NCBI GenBank assembly: GCA_003527225.1
Contig: DPXQ01000173.1
Location: 23,326 to 87,325 of the forward strand
Length of the DNA: 64,000 nucleotides
Direction: 5' to 3'
Source of the DNA: Rhizobium sp.
GTDB lineage: Bacteria > Pseudomonadota > Alphaproteobacteria > Rhizobiales > Rhizobiaceae
A model generated the notes under the pieces. That model saw nothing but the letters and a program-made list of their open reading frames with translations. It had not been told where the DNA came from and did no database searches. A program made the position numbers and the translations under genes. This document shows positions 1-9,666 of this stretch, piece after piece; position 1 is the first letter of the stretch, and every line of letters begins with the position of its first letter.

Positions 1-111
1 ATCCATCTGCTCGAAAGCCGTGCCACCCTCCTTGAGCTCCTATCCCGTGTCGTCGAAGCAGCGGCCGGCTCCATTCTCATGCTGATTGCCGTGCGTGAGA
101 TGCTCGCGTGA
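1..111 (+). CDS. 3' end of an unrecognised CDS, cut by the window edge
   Basis: Frame 1 is open from the first base to a TGA at 109-111 and encodes 36 residues ending in VREMLA. The segment has a helical, partly hydrophobic character around AAAGSILMLIAV. It ends 36 nt before the acyltransferase start, so the two could be co-transcribed. It is too short to assign a family, and chance openness cannot be excluded. Confidence 0.35.
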   Translation: MHLLESRATLLELLSRVVEAAAGSILMLIAVREMLA

Positions 112-147
112 TGTGCTGCCAACTGTTCAACTGAGGTCTTAATACAA

Positions 148-1206
148 ATGCCGGCCGAGCGGCTCCTAAACCTGGACATGCTGAGATTCGTTTCAGCGAT
201 GCTCGTCGTTGTGCATCACTATGCTTTCCGGATGCAGGTTACCGGTGAGGGCGGAGGAATCGGTTTCTCCGAAGTGTCCGATATAGCCATCTGGCTAGAC
301 ACGGGCCTGCTCATATTCTTTGCGATATCCGGTTACGTCATAACGCTCTCGTCCGAGGGACGCACCGCGTTGGAATTTGCGATCGGTCGCTTCGCGCGAT
401 TGTGGCCGACGTTTGTGCTCTGTGCATCAATCACGGCCATTGTCCTGTACAATTGGCCGGTTCCAGGTCTTCCGGACCCGACAATAAAGCAGTGGTTATC
501 GCATGCTATCATAAATTCACGGCTCCTGGGGCAGCCTTTCCTTGATGGGGCCTACTGGACGATAGCCTATGAAATCATCTTCTATGGATGGGTTTTCGTG
601 CTCATGGCGGCCGGATGGTTTCACCGCTTCTGGAAGCTCATTGTTTTCCTATGGGTTCTACTGTCCGCCCTAAACGAATTTCACATCGACAGTGAAATTC
701 TTCGAAAGCTATTGATCACAGAGTATTCCGGCTATTTTGCTTTCGGGATGACGCTCTACAAGGTTCGCTATGGCGCAGGGGTGTCGGCGATGAGCGTTCT
801 TGTTTTGTCGATCCTACTGGCTTGCCTTACGCCGTTTTTTGTAGAGCCTAAGAACTTCGAGATCTATGGTATTTATCGAGACAATTTCGGTCTTGCTCTG
901 ATCGGACCGATATCCCTTGTTTGCGTGGCAGTTTGTGTCCTGACGCCAAGCCTCTCCGTTTCGCCCGGTGCAGCCACTATTGTCGGTGGTTTGACCTATC
1001 CTCTGTATTTGCTTCATCAGAATATTGGGTATTCGGTGTTTGCGCGTTTTGGAGCCGAAAGCGGACGATGGTCTGTCGGTGCACTACTTCTGTTGAGCTT
1101 GCTGTTCATTTGTTGGCTTATCGCGCGCTTCTTTGAGCCGCTAAGCCGCAGGTTCATCAAACGATGGGCGAGTGCCCAAACCTCTTTCGGCGTGCATGAG
1201 AGATGA
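148..1206 (+). CDS. Acyltransferase family 3 membrane protein (OafA/YrhL-like)
   Basis: A 352-residue integral membrane protein with about ten hydrophobic segments. The N-terminus carries the family signature: LDMLRFVSAMLVVVHHY has the conserved Arg (about residue 13) and the His pair (23-24) that are catalytic in acyltransferase 3 enzymes. WTIAYEIIFYG (about 140-150) and LTYPLYLLHQ (about 286-295) are further family motifs. Such enzymes transfer acetyl or other acyl groups to surface or exported polysaccharides at the cytoplasmic membrane. The length is normal for the membrane domain alone; there is no SGNH extension. The start is the ATG at 148. The substrate cannot be read from the sequence, and no polysaccharide gene cluster is visible in the window. 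Confidence 0.9.
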   Translation: MPAERLLNLDMLRFVSAMLVVVHHYAFRMQVTGEGGGIGFSEVSDIAIWLDTGLLIFFAISGYVITLSSEGRTALEFAIGRFARLWPTFVLCASITAIVLYNWPVPGLPDPTIKQWLSHAIINSRLLGQPFLDGAYWTIAYEIIFYGWVFVLMAAGWFHRFWKLIVFLWVLLSALNEFHIDSEILRKLLITEYSGYFAFGMTLYKVRYGAGVSAMSVLVLSILLACLTPFFVEPKNFEIYGIYRDNFGLALIGPISLVCVAVCVLTPSLSVSPGAATIVGGLTYPLYLLHQNIGYSVFARFGAESGRWSVGALLLLSLLFICWLIARFFEPLSRRFIKRWASAQTSFGVHER

Positions 1207-1479
1207 AGCCTACCTGTATGCGGCTTGGATGGGAGGTTTAGTGCCTGATATCATGCGCTACATGGACTTTAGATACTTTGAGTTCGCACGGCGGGAACAT
1301 TTGGGCTCAAACGCCCACTTCTTGGAAGGGCCAGACAGCCAATGGCCCTATGTGGATTGCTCCTCAAGTGCGCAGCTAACGTTCACAACTAGAAATCATG
1401 TGCTTAGGTTCTTTTCATAAAATGTTGGCGGTTCGATTCCTTTCAAGAGCTTTGCCAACTCAGCTCCAGCCTGATTTTG

Positions 1480-2481
1480 TCAGCGCGACACGAACCGATT
1501 CAAGCTCAGACCCGCCTGAAAAATGTAAGGCGGTATGCCGAGTGAATAGTGACCACAGTTCAATTGCAAGACAGTCGGCCTTCCACCAGCCCCGGTCAGT
1601 TTCTGCATGAAGCTTGCTGATAGCTCTGATAGAATCACCTTGTCTCTCTTCGCCAGAACAACGTGAAGATCGAGACCCGGCCTTGCCAAACGCTTCACGT
1701 AGTTCTCCATGCCCATTGGGCCCCAGGCCTTGCGGAGTTCTGCCAGCTCAATAGTTGGTTCGAAGTTGTCTCGTATTGAGCGTGTAGCGCGGCCGGTCCA
1801 AACCATATCTGCCAGGCTTCCAGCCGTCAGGAACAATGAAGCTTTCGAAACAGTCGGCTCATGTGCGGCGATGAGCCCCGCGACCCATGAGCCCAAGCTC
1901 ACGCCGAGAATAGATATCTGTTTGTAGCCTTTGCTCCTAAGCCAACGGATAAGTTTTCGCCCATCCAGAACGGCCTGTCTGATCGATTGAATCGTTCGGC
2001 CGAGACTTGCGCTGAGCATGTAATCGGCATGCGTGGAGCCTGGGCGACTACGCTCGAAGTGATACGGCATGGCAATCTCCACAACGGTAATGCCACGCCG
2101 CGAAAGGTATCTGGCGAGTTGGCTATTTCGCGCCCTCGCGTTCCAATGATGAAAAACCACCAGTGCGTGATCAAGCGATCCACTTTCGGTGATCTTCGCC
2201 CAAACGGTGTTGTTTTCCTCAATGTCGGTTATGATATCTGAGGGAAATTTTAGCCATTCATCTTGTGTCTGAAACCCTTGGTCAACTTCATTGGGTCGTT
2301 CAAAGAACGATTGATCTGTCAGCGTCTTGTCTGCAAGGGCACAGAATTCCTCGATGCTCCGAACCTTGCCAGTTCCGGGAAAGGCGAGTTCCGCGTCGAG
2401 TGCGAAGGCAGTTGCGTGCTTCCCTTCCTCGCCACGCCGCGCCCGCTGCTCATCCCATCGATCTAGCCATTTATGATACAT
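1480..2481 (-). CDS. Alpha/beta hydrolase (ABHD18-like)
   Basis: A 333-residue soluble protein with an alpha/beta hydrolase core. The nucleophile elbow GVSLG is at about 193-197 (Ser195). LAKRDKV (Asp about 280) and NCGHYSLG (His about 311) supply the other two triad residues. The N-terminus YHKWLDRWDEQRARRGEE resembles the ABHD18/DUF2048 group. The ATG at 2481 overlaps the stop of the rcgA-like gene by 11 bp, so the two are almost certainly one transcript with translational coupling. The substrate is unknown. Linkage to rcgA suggests a role in plasmid transfer control or signalling, but that is inference. Confidence 0.8.
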   Translation of the reverse strand: MYHKWLDRWDEQRARRGEEGKHATAFALDAELAFPGTGKVRSIEEFCALADKTLTDQSFFERPNEVDQGFQTQDEWLKFPSDIITDIEENNTVWAKITESGSLDHALVVFHHWNARARNSQLARYLSRRGITVVEIAMPYHFERSRPGSTHADYMLSASLGRTIQSIRQAVLDGRKLIRWLRSKGYKQISILGVSLGSWVAGLIAAHEPTVSKASLFLTAGSLADMVWTGRATRSIRDNFEPTIELAELRKAWGPMGMENYVKRLARPGLDLHVVLAKRDKVILSELSASFMQKLTGAGGRPTVLQLNCGHYSLGIPPYIFQAGLSLNRFVSR

Positions 2482-4087
2482 TTATCTTGGCCCCAAAACC
2501 GCATCCTCGCCATGTTCCGAACCCTGGATTAAACAAACCATAGAGCGCAGAAAGCACTGATAGCGCCAGAAGTATCGAGAAGCCAGGGAACGCATCGATC
2601 AACAGATACGATCCAATAAGAAGGGCTACGACCGTCGACATTATCCATAGAGTCTTTCGAAGCTGGATGTCCAACCCGATACGAACACAAGCGAACAAGA
2701 ATACAATGCTCGTCGAAACAACGATGAGGAGGCTACTATAGTGCGTCGGCATTCTATATCCGGTTTCGAGGTTCGGACTAATCCGTCCATGTAGGACTGA
2801 GGACATGTCGCTGATCAACCACACAGCGATGTTCCGACTAGCTGATGTGAGATAAGAGCTTTGGCCCTTCATGCATATAGCGACCATGATACCCAACGCA
2901 GTGCATCGGAAAATCCCACTCATGGTTTTGAAGGCGATCTCGTTGATCTCGCAAAGTTGATGTCCATGTGTCCGAAGTTTCAGTTTCCTCGTAATTGTCG
3001 AGAAATCATGGGCGATGGTGTAGAGCAGAATTAGGCCAACAAAGAAAATATAAAAGCAAATCGCCATATACGAGTAGGCGAGGCCTGTAAAAATGATCTC
3101 CTCAGGCACAGATATGATGTCCGGGCGCACGATCGCTATTTTACCCCAATCTATCGCATAGTCGCCTCCACCTTTCATCAATGGAAGAAGACACACTTCG
3201 ACCCACTGGATCACTCCCGCGAATACGATACAAACAAGAAAAACAGCCCAGTAAGTGAAGGAAGAACTTGCGACAATGCGCGCCCATCCGTTCAGGCTTT
3301 CGACCTGATCGCGTGGCGCTCCAACCGTAAAGCGCCCCTCAGATTTCCAAAAGACGAGAAGGTCTATCGTAAAAGCCAGAAACAGCGGCAGCACCACCAG
3401 GAAAACGAAAGTCCAGTTCGGCGCCCAAAGAAATCCGACCTGCTTTGCGACTCCGTCCATCCGTTCGACATTTGCGCTGTGAATACCAGTCACATAGGAC
3501 AAAAAGCCAAGGGCGGTGGCGCCCGCAAATACCGCTGCGGGCAGGTTCAACGGGGATCCCTTGCTGAAGAGCGCCTCAGATCTCATCGCCAGCCCGAAAG
3601 GACGGATTTTTCCACCGGTGGCATGGGCAAATTGCACCAGTCCTGTCGCGGACTCGAGGCCGTCGATCCCGATTGCGGCGGGTGCCAAATCCCGGCCTTC
3701 GAATGGCGTACTTCCCGTGTCCCGCTTCCCGTAGCGCCTCTTGACCGTCAGTCGAGCTTGCGCCGCGCTCAGTTCCATCTGCCATTCGCTGGTTGCGGCC
3801 GGATCATCGCATCCGAAAATCCTCGCTAGCCACCGGATGTTGGCGGTGCTGATTCCTTTGTCATTTTCCTGGAACCAAAGCTGCACCGTGCGCAAGTCGA
3901 CCCCGATGCGGTTCGAATCAATTTCCGAAATCGCCGTTGCAAGAAGCTCTGGCGTCCACGGTCCCGCGGGAAATCCATCGCTTCCTAAAGGCCGTCCCGC
4001 TCCCGCGGCGGCCAATCGTTTGAAGAGTTCTTTGAAATCGCTCCCGTCCTTCGGCGGCGGGAGAAAAAACTTTCCATTGTTCAACAA
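2471..4087 (-). CDS. rcgA: RcgA-family membrane protein, putative transporter/transfer regulator
   Basis: 538 residues. The N-terminal ~130 residues are cytoplasmic and look like a DNA- or protein-binding helical domain (GVDLRTVQLWFQENDKGIS, then RWLARIFGCDDP). The C-terminal ~330 residues contain about eight hydrophobic segments. I recognise this as the RcgA family described from rhizobial conjugative plasmids, where it affects transfer frequency; NCBI-style naming calls it a putative transporter. The reading frame opens at TTG 4087 or TTG 4084, with no in-frame ATG upstream. It overlaps the downstream hydrolase gene by 11 bp and is divergent from the SDR gene across a 197-bp region. The family call comes from memory of the protein pattern. 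Confidence 0.75.
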   Translation of the reverse strand: MLNNGKFFLPPPKDGSDFKELFKRLAAAGAGRPLGSDGFPAGPWTPELLATAISEIDSNRIGVDLRTVQLWFQENDKGISTANIRWLARIFGCDDPAATSEWQMELSAAQARLTVKRRYGKRDTGSTPFEGRDLAPAAIGIDGLESATGLVQFAHATGGKIRPFGLAMRSEALFSKGSPLNLPAAVFAGATALGFLSYVTGIHSANVERMDGVAKQVGFLWAPNWTFVFLVVLPLFLAFTIDLLVFWKSEGRFTVGAPRDQVESLNGWARIVASSSFTYWAVFLVCIVFAGVIQWVEVCLLPLMKGGGDYAIDWGKIAIVRPDIISVPEEIIFTGLAYSYMAICFYIFFVGLILLYTIAHDFSTITRKLKLRTHGHQLCEINEIAFKTMSGIFRCTALGIMVAICMKGQSSYLTSASRNIAVWLISDMSSVLHGRISPNLETGYRMPTHYSSLLIVVSTSIVFLFACVRIGLDIQLRKTLWIMSTVVALLIGSYLLIDAFPGFSILLALSVLSALYGLFNPGFGTWRGCGFGAKINVS

Positions 4088-4102
4088 GGACTTATCGCCT
4101 CG

Positions 4103-4140
4103 CGTTTCGTTTCGTTTCGCTCGATTTCGTGTCGTGTCGT
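4103..4140. repeat. Short TTTCG/TGTCG tandem repeat in the rcgA-SDR divergent promoter region
   Basis: Imperfect 5-bp repeats (TTTCG, then TGTCG) run through 4103-4140, immediately upstream of rcgA on its transcript side. The rest of 4088-4284 holds no gene. It must carry both divergent promoters, but I cannot place -10/-35 boxes with confidence. Confidence 0.5.
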
Positions 4141-4284
4141 GGCTTCGCCTCCAAAAAGAGGCGTAGTCCCAAAGCGCTGGATACCCACGACGCTGCGGGA
4201 CGATCGCGCCGCGCCGGCGGTATGTGACAGATGATTGTGTTTTCTCGTGGTCCTAAACTCTGAATATTCAAGGAGGCGAAGTGA

Positions 4285-5058
4285 ATGATGGAACGGCATG
4301 TGGATAAGCCTCTGCTCGGGCAGACAATCCTGGTCACCGGCGCCTCCGGCGGCATAGGGGCGGCTATTGTCGAGCGCGTCGCCCTGGAGGGCGGACGGCC
4401 GATCATTCATTATTGCCAGGACGAGCATAAGGCGGAGACACTGTTAGACCGGATCGACGGCAACGGCCTTCTTCTTCAAGCCGATCTGTCTGACGTCGAC
4501 GGCCCGTTCGAACTATGGCGGAAAGCCGTCGACTATGCTGGCCGTGTTCACGGCCTCGTCAACAATGCCGGCATCCGTACCGAAATCTCCATTGAAAGTC
4601 CGCCCGGAGAATGGAGAGCGGCGTGGCAGAACGAGTTCCAGGTTAATTTTTTCGCCGCCGCCGATCTTTGCAAGGAAGCCCTCCAGCATTTCAGAACCGA
4701 AGGGGGAGGGCGCATTGTGAACATAGCCAGCCGGGCCGGACAGCGCGGGAGCGCGTCCGATTCCATCCCCTATGGTGCTGCGAACGCGGCAATGATCAAT
4801 CTCACCAAATCTATCGCCCGCAGTTTTGGTCGCGAGGGCGCATCCGCGGTGTGTATCGCACCAGGGCTGGTTCGAACAGGCATGGCTGAACACTACATTG
4901 CGGCGCAAAGCAGGGAGGCGGCGATGGGCGAGATACCGGTGGGCGATATGGCCGAGCCCAGAGAAGTTGCGGAACTTGTCGCCTTCGTGCTGCGCTATGG
5001 CCAGGACTCGCTAAACGGCGCGACGCTTGACGTCAACGGCGGCAGTCACATTCGTTGA
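4285..5058 (+). CDS. SDR-family oxidoreductase with atypical YxxxN active site
   Basis: 257 residues, a standard classical short-chain dehydrogenase length. The Rossmann glycine motif TGASGGIG is at 18-25, NNAG at 93-96, the catalytic Ser in NIASR at about 149, and Tyr163. The usual YxxxK lysine is replaced by Asn (YGAAN, Asn167). The lysine positions the NAD(P) ribose and lowers the Tyr pKa, so activity may be altered or lost. An AAGGAGG ribosome site at 4270-4276 precedes ATG 4285 by 8 nt; an ATG at 4288 is an alternative. The gene is divergent from rcgA and convergent with virD4. The substrate is unknown. Confidence 0.9.
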   Translation: MMERHVDKPLLGQTILVTGASGGIGAAIVERVALEGGRPIIHYCQDEHKAETLLDRIDGNGLLLQADLSDVDGPFELWRKAVDYAGRVHGLVNNAGIRTEISIESPPGEWRAAWQNEFQVNFFAAADLCKEALQHFRTEGGGRIVNIASRAGQRGSASDSIPYGAANAAMINLTKSIARSFGREGASAVCIAPGLVRTGMAEHYIAAQSREAAMGEIPVGDMAEPREVAELVAFVLRYGQDSLNGATLDVNGGSHIR

Positions 5059-5141
5059 TCCAAAGGCTTCGTCGCCGCTATGGGGACAAAGGTACTGTGG
5101 CGGTCCGTCTCTATCGGTGGCGATATGCGACACGGGTGGAG

Positions 5142-7256
5142 CTATCTATCGGAAAAGGCCGACGCTATCTCTTTCTGGACCTTTTTGGCCGCCCGCTTCT
5201 TCGCGGGTGCGTTTTCGAGGAAGGTCAGGATTTTCTCCAGCGACTTTTCCGCGTCGGTCCTTCGCTGGGCGCTTCTTTTCATGGCAGATTTGAAGTCCGG
5301 CCCGCCGGCGGGTGCATCCGTGATAGCCGATCCCTCGCGATGTTCTGATTGATGTGGAGCCGGCGCGGGTTCCAAGAGAACTTCAGGATTCCTAGTCGTC
5401 GACGACGTCGCGGCGGCCGAACACCTTGCGGCAAACTTCGCTCCGGCAGTTGCAAGAGTGGGGCCGTCTGCGGATGCATTGCTCTCGAGAGCCAATTCGG
5501 AGAAAGGCGTTGCGGTTCCGACGATCGATTGCGCTTTTTGCGCCCGGACGCGCAACCACGCCCGCCTTATCAACTCGCCGTCAGCATAGTAGAAATTGCG
5601 CACGCCGAAGATCGGCTGCTGATTGCGCAGCTTAATGACGCATCGGGTCTCGTTCATTGCACCAAGCTCGTCGGGCCGCATGAGGGGGCGCATCGTGGTC
5701 TTGTGCGACATGGTGGCGCCCTTGCGATCGAAGAGGGTGATACCTGTCGAAACCGCCTTGTCGACCGTCACCTCCTTCCGTTCGCCGAGGAGCTGCGAGA
5801 CATAGCGCTGATCCTCCGGGTCCTGGGCGCCGAGGAAGATTTGTGCGCGTGCCGAATTCACCAGCGTCTGCCGGCCCTCTCGTGTGTAGACGTTGTCGAT
5901 CGAGCGCAGGGACTGGACGAAGAACCAGCAAGGAATACCATAACCGCCGAGGACAGTGGCAACGTTCAGGGCGTTTTCCAGCTTGCCGAGGTTCTGGAAT
6001 TCATCGAGCAGCACCAGCACGCGGCGTTCGCCGCGCTTCATCATGTTGCGGGACATGTAGTCCATGAACTGAACCATCAGCACGTTGAAGATCGGCCCGA
6101 TCGAAGCGATCTGCTGGATACGGAAATCCAGATAGAGGCTCATGTTTTCGCGCCGCATCGCCCGGATGTCGAAGGTCGACCGCGCCGTCGCACGTAGGAT
6201 TCGGTTATTCTTGAACGGCCGCACGGCGGCGGCGAGCGATCCATAGACGCCGTCGAACTGTTTGCTGGCCATGACGGCGAAACGGGCAAGGGTGGTATAG
6301 GTAAAGGAGCTGATCCACGCGGCGCGAAGCTCAGGATTGGCAACTTCCCCCAGCCATTCGCGCAGCGGCTGATCGCCACCCTCGACGACATTGAGGACGG
6401 TTCCGAGATTCTTGTCCTTATCGAGAATATCGGGGTTTTCCAGCACCCAGGATGTGACGCCGGCAAACAGCGCGCGAGCATCGGAGATCCAGTAAGCATC
6501 GCCCTTCGGTGTCGGCAGCAGAGCGGTCGCGATCGAGTTGATGTCGATATCGCGCTGGTCCGGATCGATGGCCACGAAATCCAGCGGATTATAGCATTCG
6601 GTGTCGCCATTCTCATCCGCCGGAGAGAACCGCAGCACGCGCGAGAATTTTGAGCGATAGCCGGCCGTCGCCTCATAGGTCTCGCCGCGCATGTCGAGCA
6701 CGACGATGCTATCAGGCCAGAGCAGGCAATTCGGAACGATCAGTGAGGCGCCCTTACCCGATCGCGGCGGGCCGATGACGAACCCGCCGACGTCATCGCC
6801 ATCGATCCAGAGCTTCTTGCCGCCGAACAGCATGGGCTTCAAGAACCGCCGCCGGCCGGACCCGCGCTGCGTGAAGCCACCCGGAACCTTGATCAGGCTA
6901 CCACCGATCCGGCCGACGAACACGCCGCCCGTCCGGGTAAGCCCGAGGGTCCGCGCTTCCAGCGGGCTCAGAAACCGCGCGTCCGTCGATTTCTTCCTGC
7001 CGGTCATCGCGGTGATGAGCATTGCGAAGCCAGCAACCGCGCCAGCGCAAGCCGCAATCGCAGGCCGATGCCAGTCGCCGGTGGCGAGGTCGAGACGCGC
7101 CGCTCGATAAGATGCGAGCATATCGTCCTGCAGCGCCTGGAACATCCAGGTCGAGTTGTCGAAGGCGTAATAGAGGCCGGCATAGGCAAGCGAGGAGACG
7201 AAGGCCGCCATCGCAGCCGCGATCACCAGTCCGAACAGCAGGATCGCCGGGTTCAC
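5142..7256 (-). CDS. virD4: Type IV coupling protein VirD4/TraG ATPase
   Basis: 704 residues. Two N-terminal membrane helices (about 4-30 and 66-86) precede the cytoplasmic hexameric ATPase domain. Walker A is GPPRSGKGA (162-170) and Walker B is VLVLLDEFQNLG (near 410-420). Coupling proteins bring the relaxosome or effector to the secretion channel. The start is GTG 7256, overlapping the virB11 TGA by 4 nt, so it is the last gene of the virB operon. The C-terminal ~130 residues are low-complexity and charged, and may carry substrate specificity. Its presence with a full virB set supports DNA transfer rather than effector-only secretion. Confidence 0.95.
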   Translation of the reverse strand: MNPAILLFGLVIAAAMAAFVSSLAYAGLYYAFDNSTWMFQALQDDMLASYRAARLDLATGDWHRPAIAACAGAVAGFAMLITAMTGRKKSTDARFLSPLEARTLGLTRTGGVFVGRIGGSLIKVPGGFTQRGSGRRRFLKPMLFGGKKLWIDGDDVGGFVIGPPRSGKGASLIVPNCLLWPDSIVVLDMRGETYEATAGYRSKFSRVLRFSPADENGDTECYNPLDFVAIDPDQRDIDINSIATALLPTPKGDAYWISDARALFAGVTSWVLENPDILDKDKNLGTVLNVVEGGDQPLREWLGEVANPELRAAWISSFTYTTLARFAVMASKQFDGVYGSLAAAVRPFKNNRILRATARSTFDIRAMRRENMSLYLDFRIQQIASIGPIFNVLMVQFMDYMSRNMMKRGERRVLVLLDEFQNLGKLENALNVATVLGGYGIPCWFFVQSLRSIDNVYTREGRQTLVNSARAQIFLGAQDPEDQRYVSQLLGERKEVTVDKAVSTGITLFDRKGATMSHKTTMRPLMRPDELGAMNETRCVIKLRNQQPIFGVRNFYYADGELIRRAWLRVRAQKAQSIVGTATPFSELALESNASADGPTLATAGAKFAARCSAAATSSTTRNPEVLLEPAPAPHQSEHREGSAITDAPAGGPDFKSAMKRSAQRRTDAEKSLEKILTFLENAPAKKRAAKKVQKEIASAFSDR

Positions 7257-8251
7257 AGCACGTCCCCCTTGGTGAAGACGATCTCGGACACGACGCGCCG
7301 TCCGTCCGGGAACCTATGAAGCTGTACAACCACCGGGATCACTTCCTTCAGATAGTCGATGATTTCGTGCTTCTGCAGCCGAACGCCACTTTGCATGACC
7401 ATCAATGCCAGACGGTCATAGGCGTCGCGTGCGGAATTGGCATGGACCGTGGTCAACGAGCCGGGATGTCCGGTATTGATCGCCTGGAGGAAGGAGAAAG
7501 CCTCCTCGCCGCGAAGCTCGCCGAGCATCACCCGATCCGGCCGCATGCGCAGCGACGCTTCCAGCAATTGCTGTGGCGTCACCTTGGCCCGACCTTGATC
7601 ACCCTTCGATGCGAGCAGGGCGACGGTGTTCGGAGTAGGCGGTCTCAGCTCGCGCGTGTCCTCGATCGTCACGATGCGTTCCTCATCTGGAACTTCTTTC
7701 AGAAGCGCGTTGAGGAAGGTGGATTTGCCGGTCGAGGTGCCCCCCGAGACGGCGATCGAAACCCGTGAGCGCACGGCCGTCCGGAGAAACTGCATGACAT
7801 CGACATCGCCCTGCAGCATGGCGGCAAGGGTTTCTTCGGCCGGCGAAAGCCTGAGTTGGCGACCGACGCGTGTGTCGTCGAAGGCGCCGCGGCTCTTGTA
7901 GACGTCCAGGCCGATGTCATGGATGACCTGCTTGCGGATCGAGATCGCGCCGCCGGCAGGTGCGGCCGGCGGCAGAACGCACTGGAAGCGCTCGCCGGTC
8001 GGTAGCGAGGCGGATAGGATGGGATGTTCCTCGTTGACAACCTGGTTGGTGGAGCCCGCCACCCGCTCGCTCAGCGTCCTGATCCAATCAGCGGTAAACT
8101 GCGCGTCGACAACACGTTCCATGCCGGCGACGCCGAGCCGCTCGATGAACACCTCGCCGGGGCGATTGACCGAGATTTCGGAGACGCGATCGTCCGAGAG
8201 GAATGGCTTCAGCCGCTCCAGGGCTTTGTCGAGAAACGGGAACTGCTTCAT
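7253..8251 (-). CDS. virB11: Type IV secretion ATPase VirB11
   Basis: 332 residues, normal for the family. The N-terminal domain is followed by a RecA-like ATPase with Walker A GGTSTGKST (170-178), the Asp box TIEDTREL, Walker B VMLGELRGEE and a His box TGHPGSLTTVHAN. It acts as a cytoplasmic hexamer that switches the channel between pilus assembly and substrate export. The ATG at 8251 overlaps the virB10 stop by 4 nt, and its own stop overlaps the virD4 GTG by 4 nt. Confidence 0.96.
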   Translation of the reverse strand: MKQFPFLDKALERLKPFLSDDRVSEISVNRPGEVFIERLGVAGMERVVDAQFTADWIRTLSERVAGSTNQVVNEEHPILSASLPTGERFQCVLPPAAPAGGAISIRKQVIHDIGLDVYKSRGAFDDTRVGRQLRLSPAEETLAAMLQGDVDVMQFLRTAVRSRVSIAVSGGTSTGKSTFLNALLKEVPDEERIVTIEDTRELRPPTPNTVALLASKGDQGRAKVTPQQLLEASLRMRPDRVMLGELRGEEAFSFLQAINTGHPGSLTTVHANSARDAYDRLALMVMQSGVRLQKHEIIDYLKEVIPVVVQLHRFPDGRRVVSEIVFTKGDVL

Positions 8252-9666
8252 TTGTAGACCGGCGCTATCGGATAGTAGGGCGTCGGATCGACATTGCGCC
8301 GGATATGGCCACCGCGCTTCAGCCGCATCATCTCCTGCCGGACCGGGTCGGCATAGAAGGCGGAGAAGTCGAGATCGCGCCTGAGATAGACGATGATCGA
8401 CTCGCCCTGCGCGACATAGATCGTCGGCGGGATCTTCGAGCTTTCCTTGAAGGCTTCGTTGGCGATGTCCTGGAGGACGGCCGACGATTTCTCGGCGGCG
8501 ATCGAGCGGGCTTCAGCAGCCGTACGGCTCGGCTCGGTGGTGATCGTCGTCACCGCGCCGGTGATCGGATCGACCGTGGAGATCGAGCGAGCGCTTTCCG
8601 CGGCGGTATCGCCCAGCGCCGAGACATATTCGGCCGCGCCCCCGATCACCGACAGCATGATCGCCGACCCGAAACGCTCCCAGAAATGCGTGTCGATTTC
8701 ACCGGTGAGCCCGGCGCGACCGAGACGATCGGCGCCAGGGGAGGCAATCTCGACGGAGACGCCGTCCGAGCGGATGACACGGGACCAGACGATGAAGATG
8801 CGCTTCTGGCCGCGTGCCAGGCCGGACTTGTATTCCCCGACCAGCCGCGAGCCCTTCGGAATGAGGATGCGGCCGCCATCGAGAGAGCGGACATCCTCGC
8901 GCACGACGGCGCGCACCATGCCGGGCAGGTCGGTGTTGATCGCCGTCTCGAGGAAGCCACGGATCATGGTGCCTTGGGCGACCAGCGCATCCTTTCGGTC
9001 GAAGCGGGTCGCCTTGACGATGCCTGCCGTCTGCTTTTCCGACTGGGCGAGGAACGCCTTGTTGGCATCGCTTTCCGCGCCGGGGACCGCGACGAGCTGG
9101 CCATCGTCGGCGATGGTCACCGCCTGGTCGCCGGACAGCGTCTCCCGGTTCGAGCCGTCGAGGACGATTTGCTCTGAGCGTAGCCGCTCCCACCGCGCCT
9201 TTTCCTCATCCGCCAGCCGTTTGGCCTCCAGCTCTGCGAGACGGGCATTTTCTTCCGCGCGCCGGCGAGCCTCTTCCATCCGTAGCCGCTCTTCCTCGGC
9301 CTTGCGGCGCGCTTCCTCGATCTGCCGCAGCTTTTCGAGATCGTCCCCCTGGTTGACGGTGACATCGACATCGGCGGAATCCACCGGCTTCTTCTCCGCG
9401 ACGGGAATCTGCACGAGGTTGGGATCGGCGGCCTGCTTCACCGGCTCGTCAGGGAAATCACGAATGCTGGAGTTCGAGGTCTCGAAGCTCTCGCCGCTGC
9501 CTTCGGATAGGCTGGGATTCTGTGGTCCGGCCGGCCAGTTGACGTAAGCCAGGACGCCCACCCCGACGACGAGCAGGACCGGAAGGGCCAGCTTGCCGAG
9601 GCGACCATTGCGGTCGCTTGCCACGCTGCTTTGCCCATCGAGATGGTCGAAGTCGATTTTGCTCAC
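8248..9666 (-). CDS. virB10: VirB10/TrbI channel scaffold protein
   Basis: 472 residues. There is a single N-terminal transmembrane helix (about 25-45) and a proline-poor linker. A long Arg/Glu-rich coiled coil (about 125-180, repeated [13 protein letters not shown] heptads) follows, then the periplasmic TrbI/VirB10 domain with [17 protein letters not shown] and the outer-membrane antenna region near 330-400. It spans both membranes and links inner-membrane ATPases to the outer-membrane core. The start is GTG 9666, overlapping the virB9 stop by 4 nt. The coiled coil is longer than in the Agrobacterium Ti VirB10. Confidence 0.95.
   Translation of the reverse strand: MSKIDFDHLDGQSSVASDRNGRLGKLALPVLLVVGVGVLAYVNWPAGPQNPSLSEGSGESFETSNSSIRDFPDEPVKQAADPNLVQIPVAEKKPVDSADVDVTVNQGDDLEKLRQIEEARRKAEEERLRMEEARRRAEENARLAELEAKRLADEEKARWERLRSEQIVLDGSNRETLSGDQAVTIADDGQLVAVPGAESDANKAFLAQSEKQTAGIVKATRFDRKDALVAQGTMIRGFLETAINTDLPGMVRAVVREDVRSLDGGRILIPKGSRLVGEYKSGLARGQKRIFIVWSRVIRSDGVSVEIASPGADRLGRAGLTGEIDTHFWERFGSAIMLSVIGGAAEYVSALGDTAAESARSISTVDPITGAVTTITTEPSRTAAEARSIAAEKSSAVLQDIANEAFKESSKIPPTIYVAQGESIIVYLRRDLDFSAFYADPVRQEMMRLKRGGHIRRNVDPTPYYPIAPVYK

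Noticed and set aside
8203..9177. A 324-codon plus-strand frame and similar ones through 5-10 kb
   Set aside because: All are antisense to virB10, virB11 and virD4 and have shadow-like composition.
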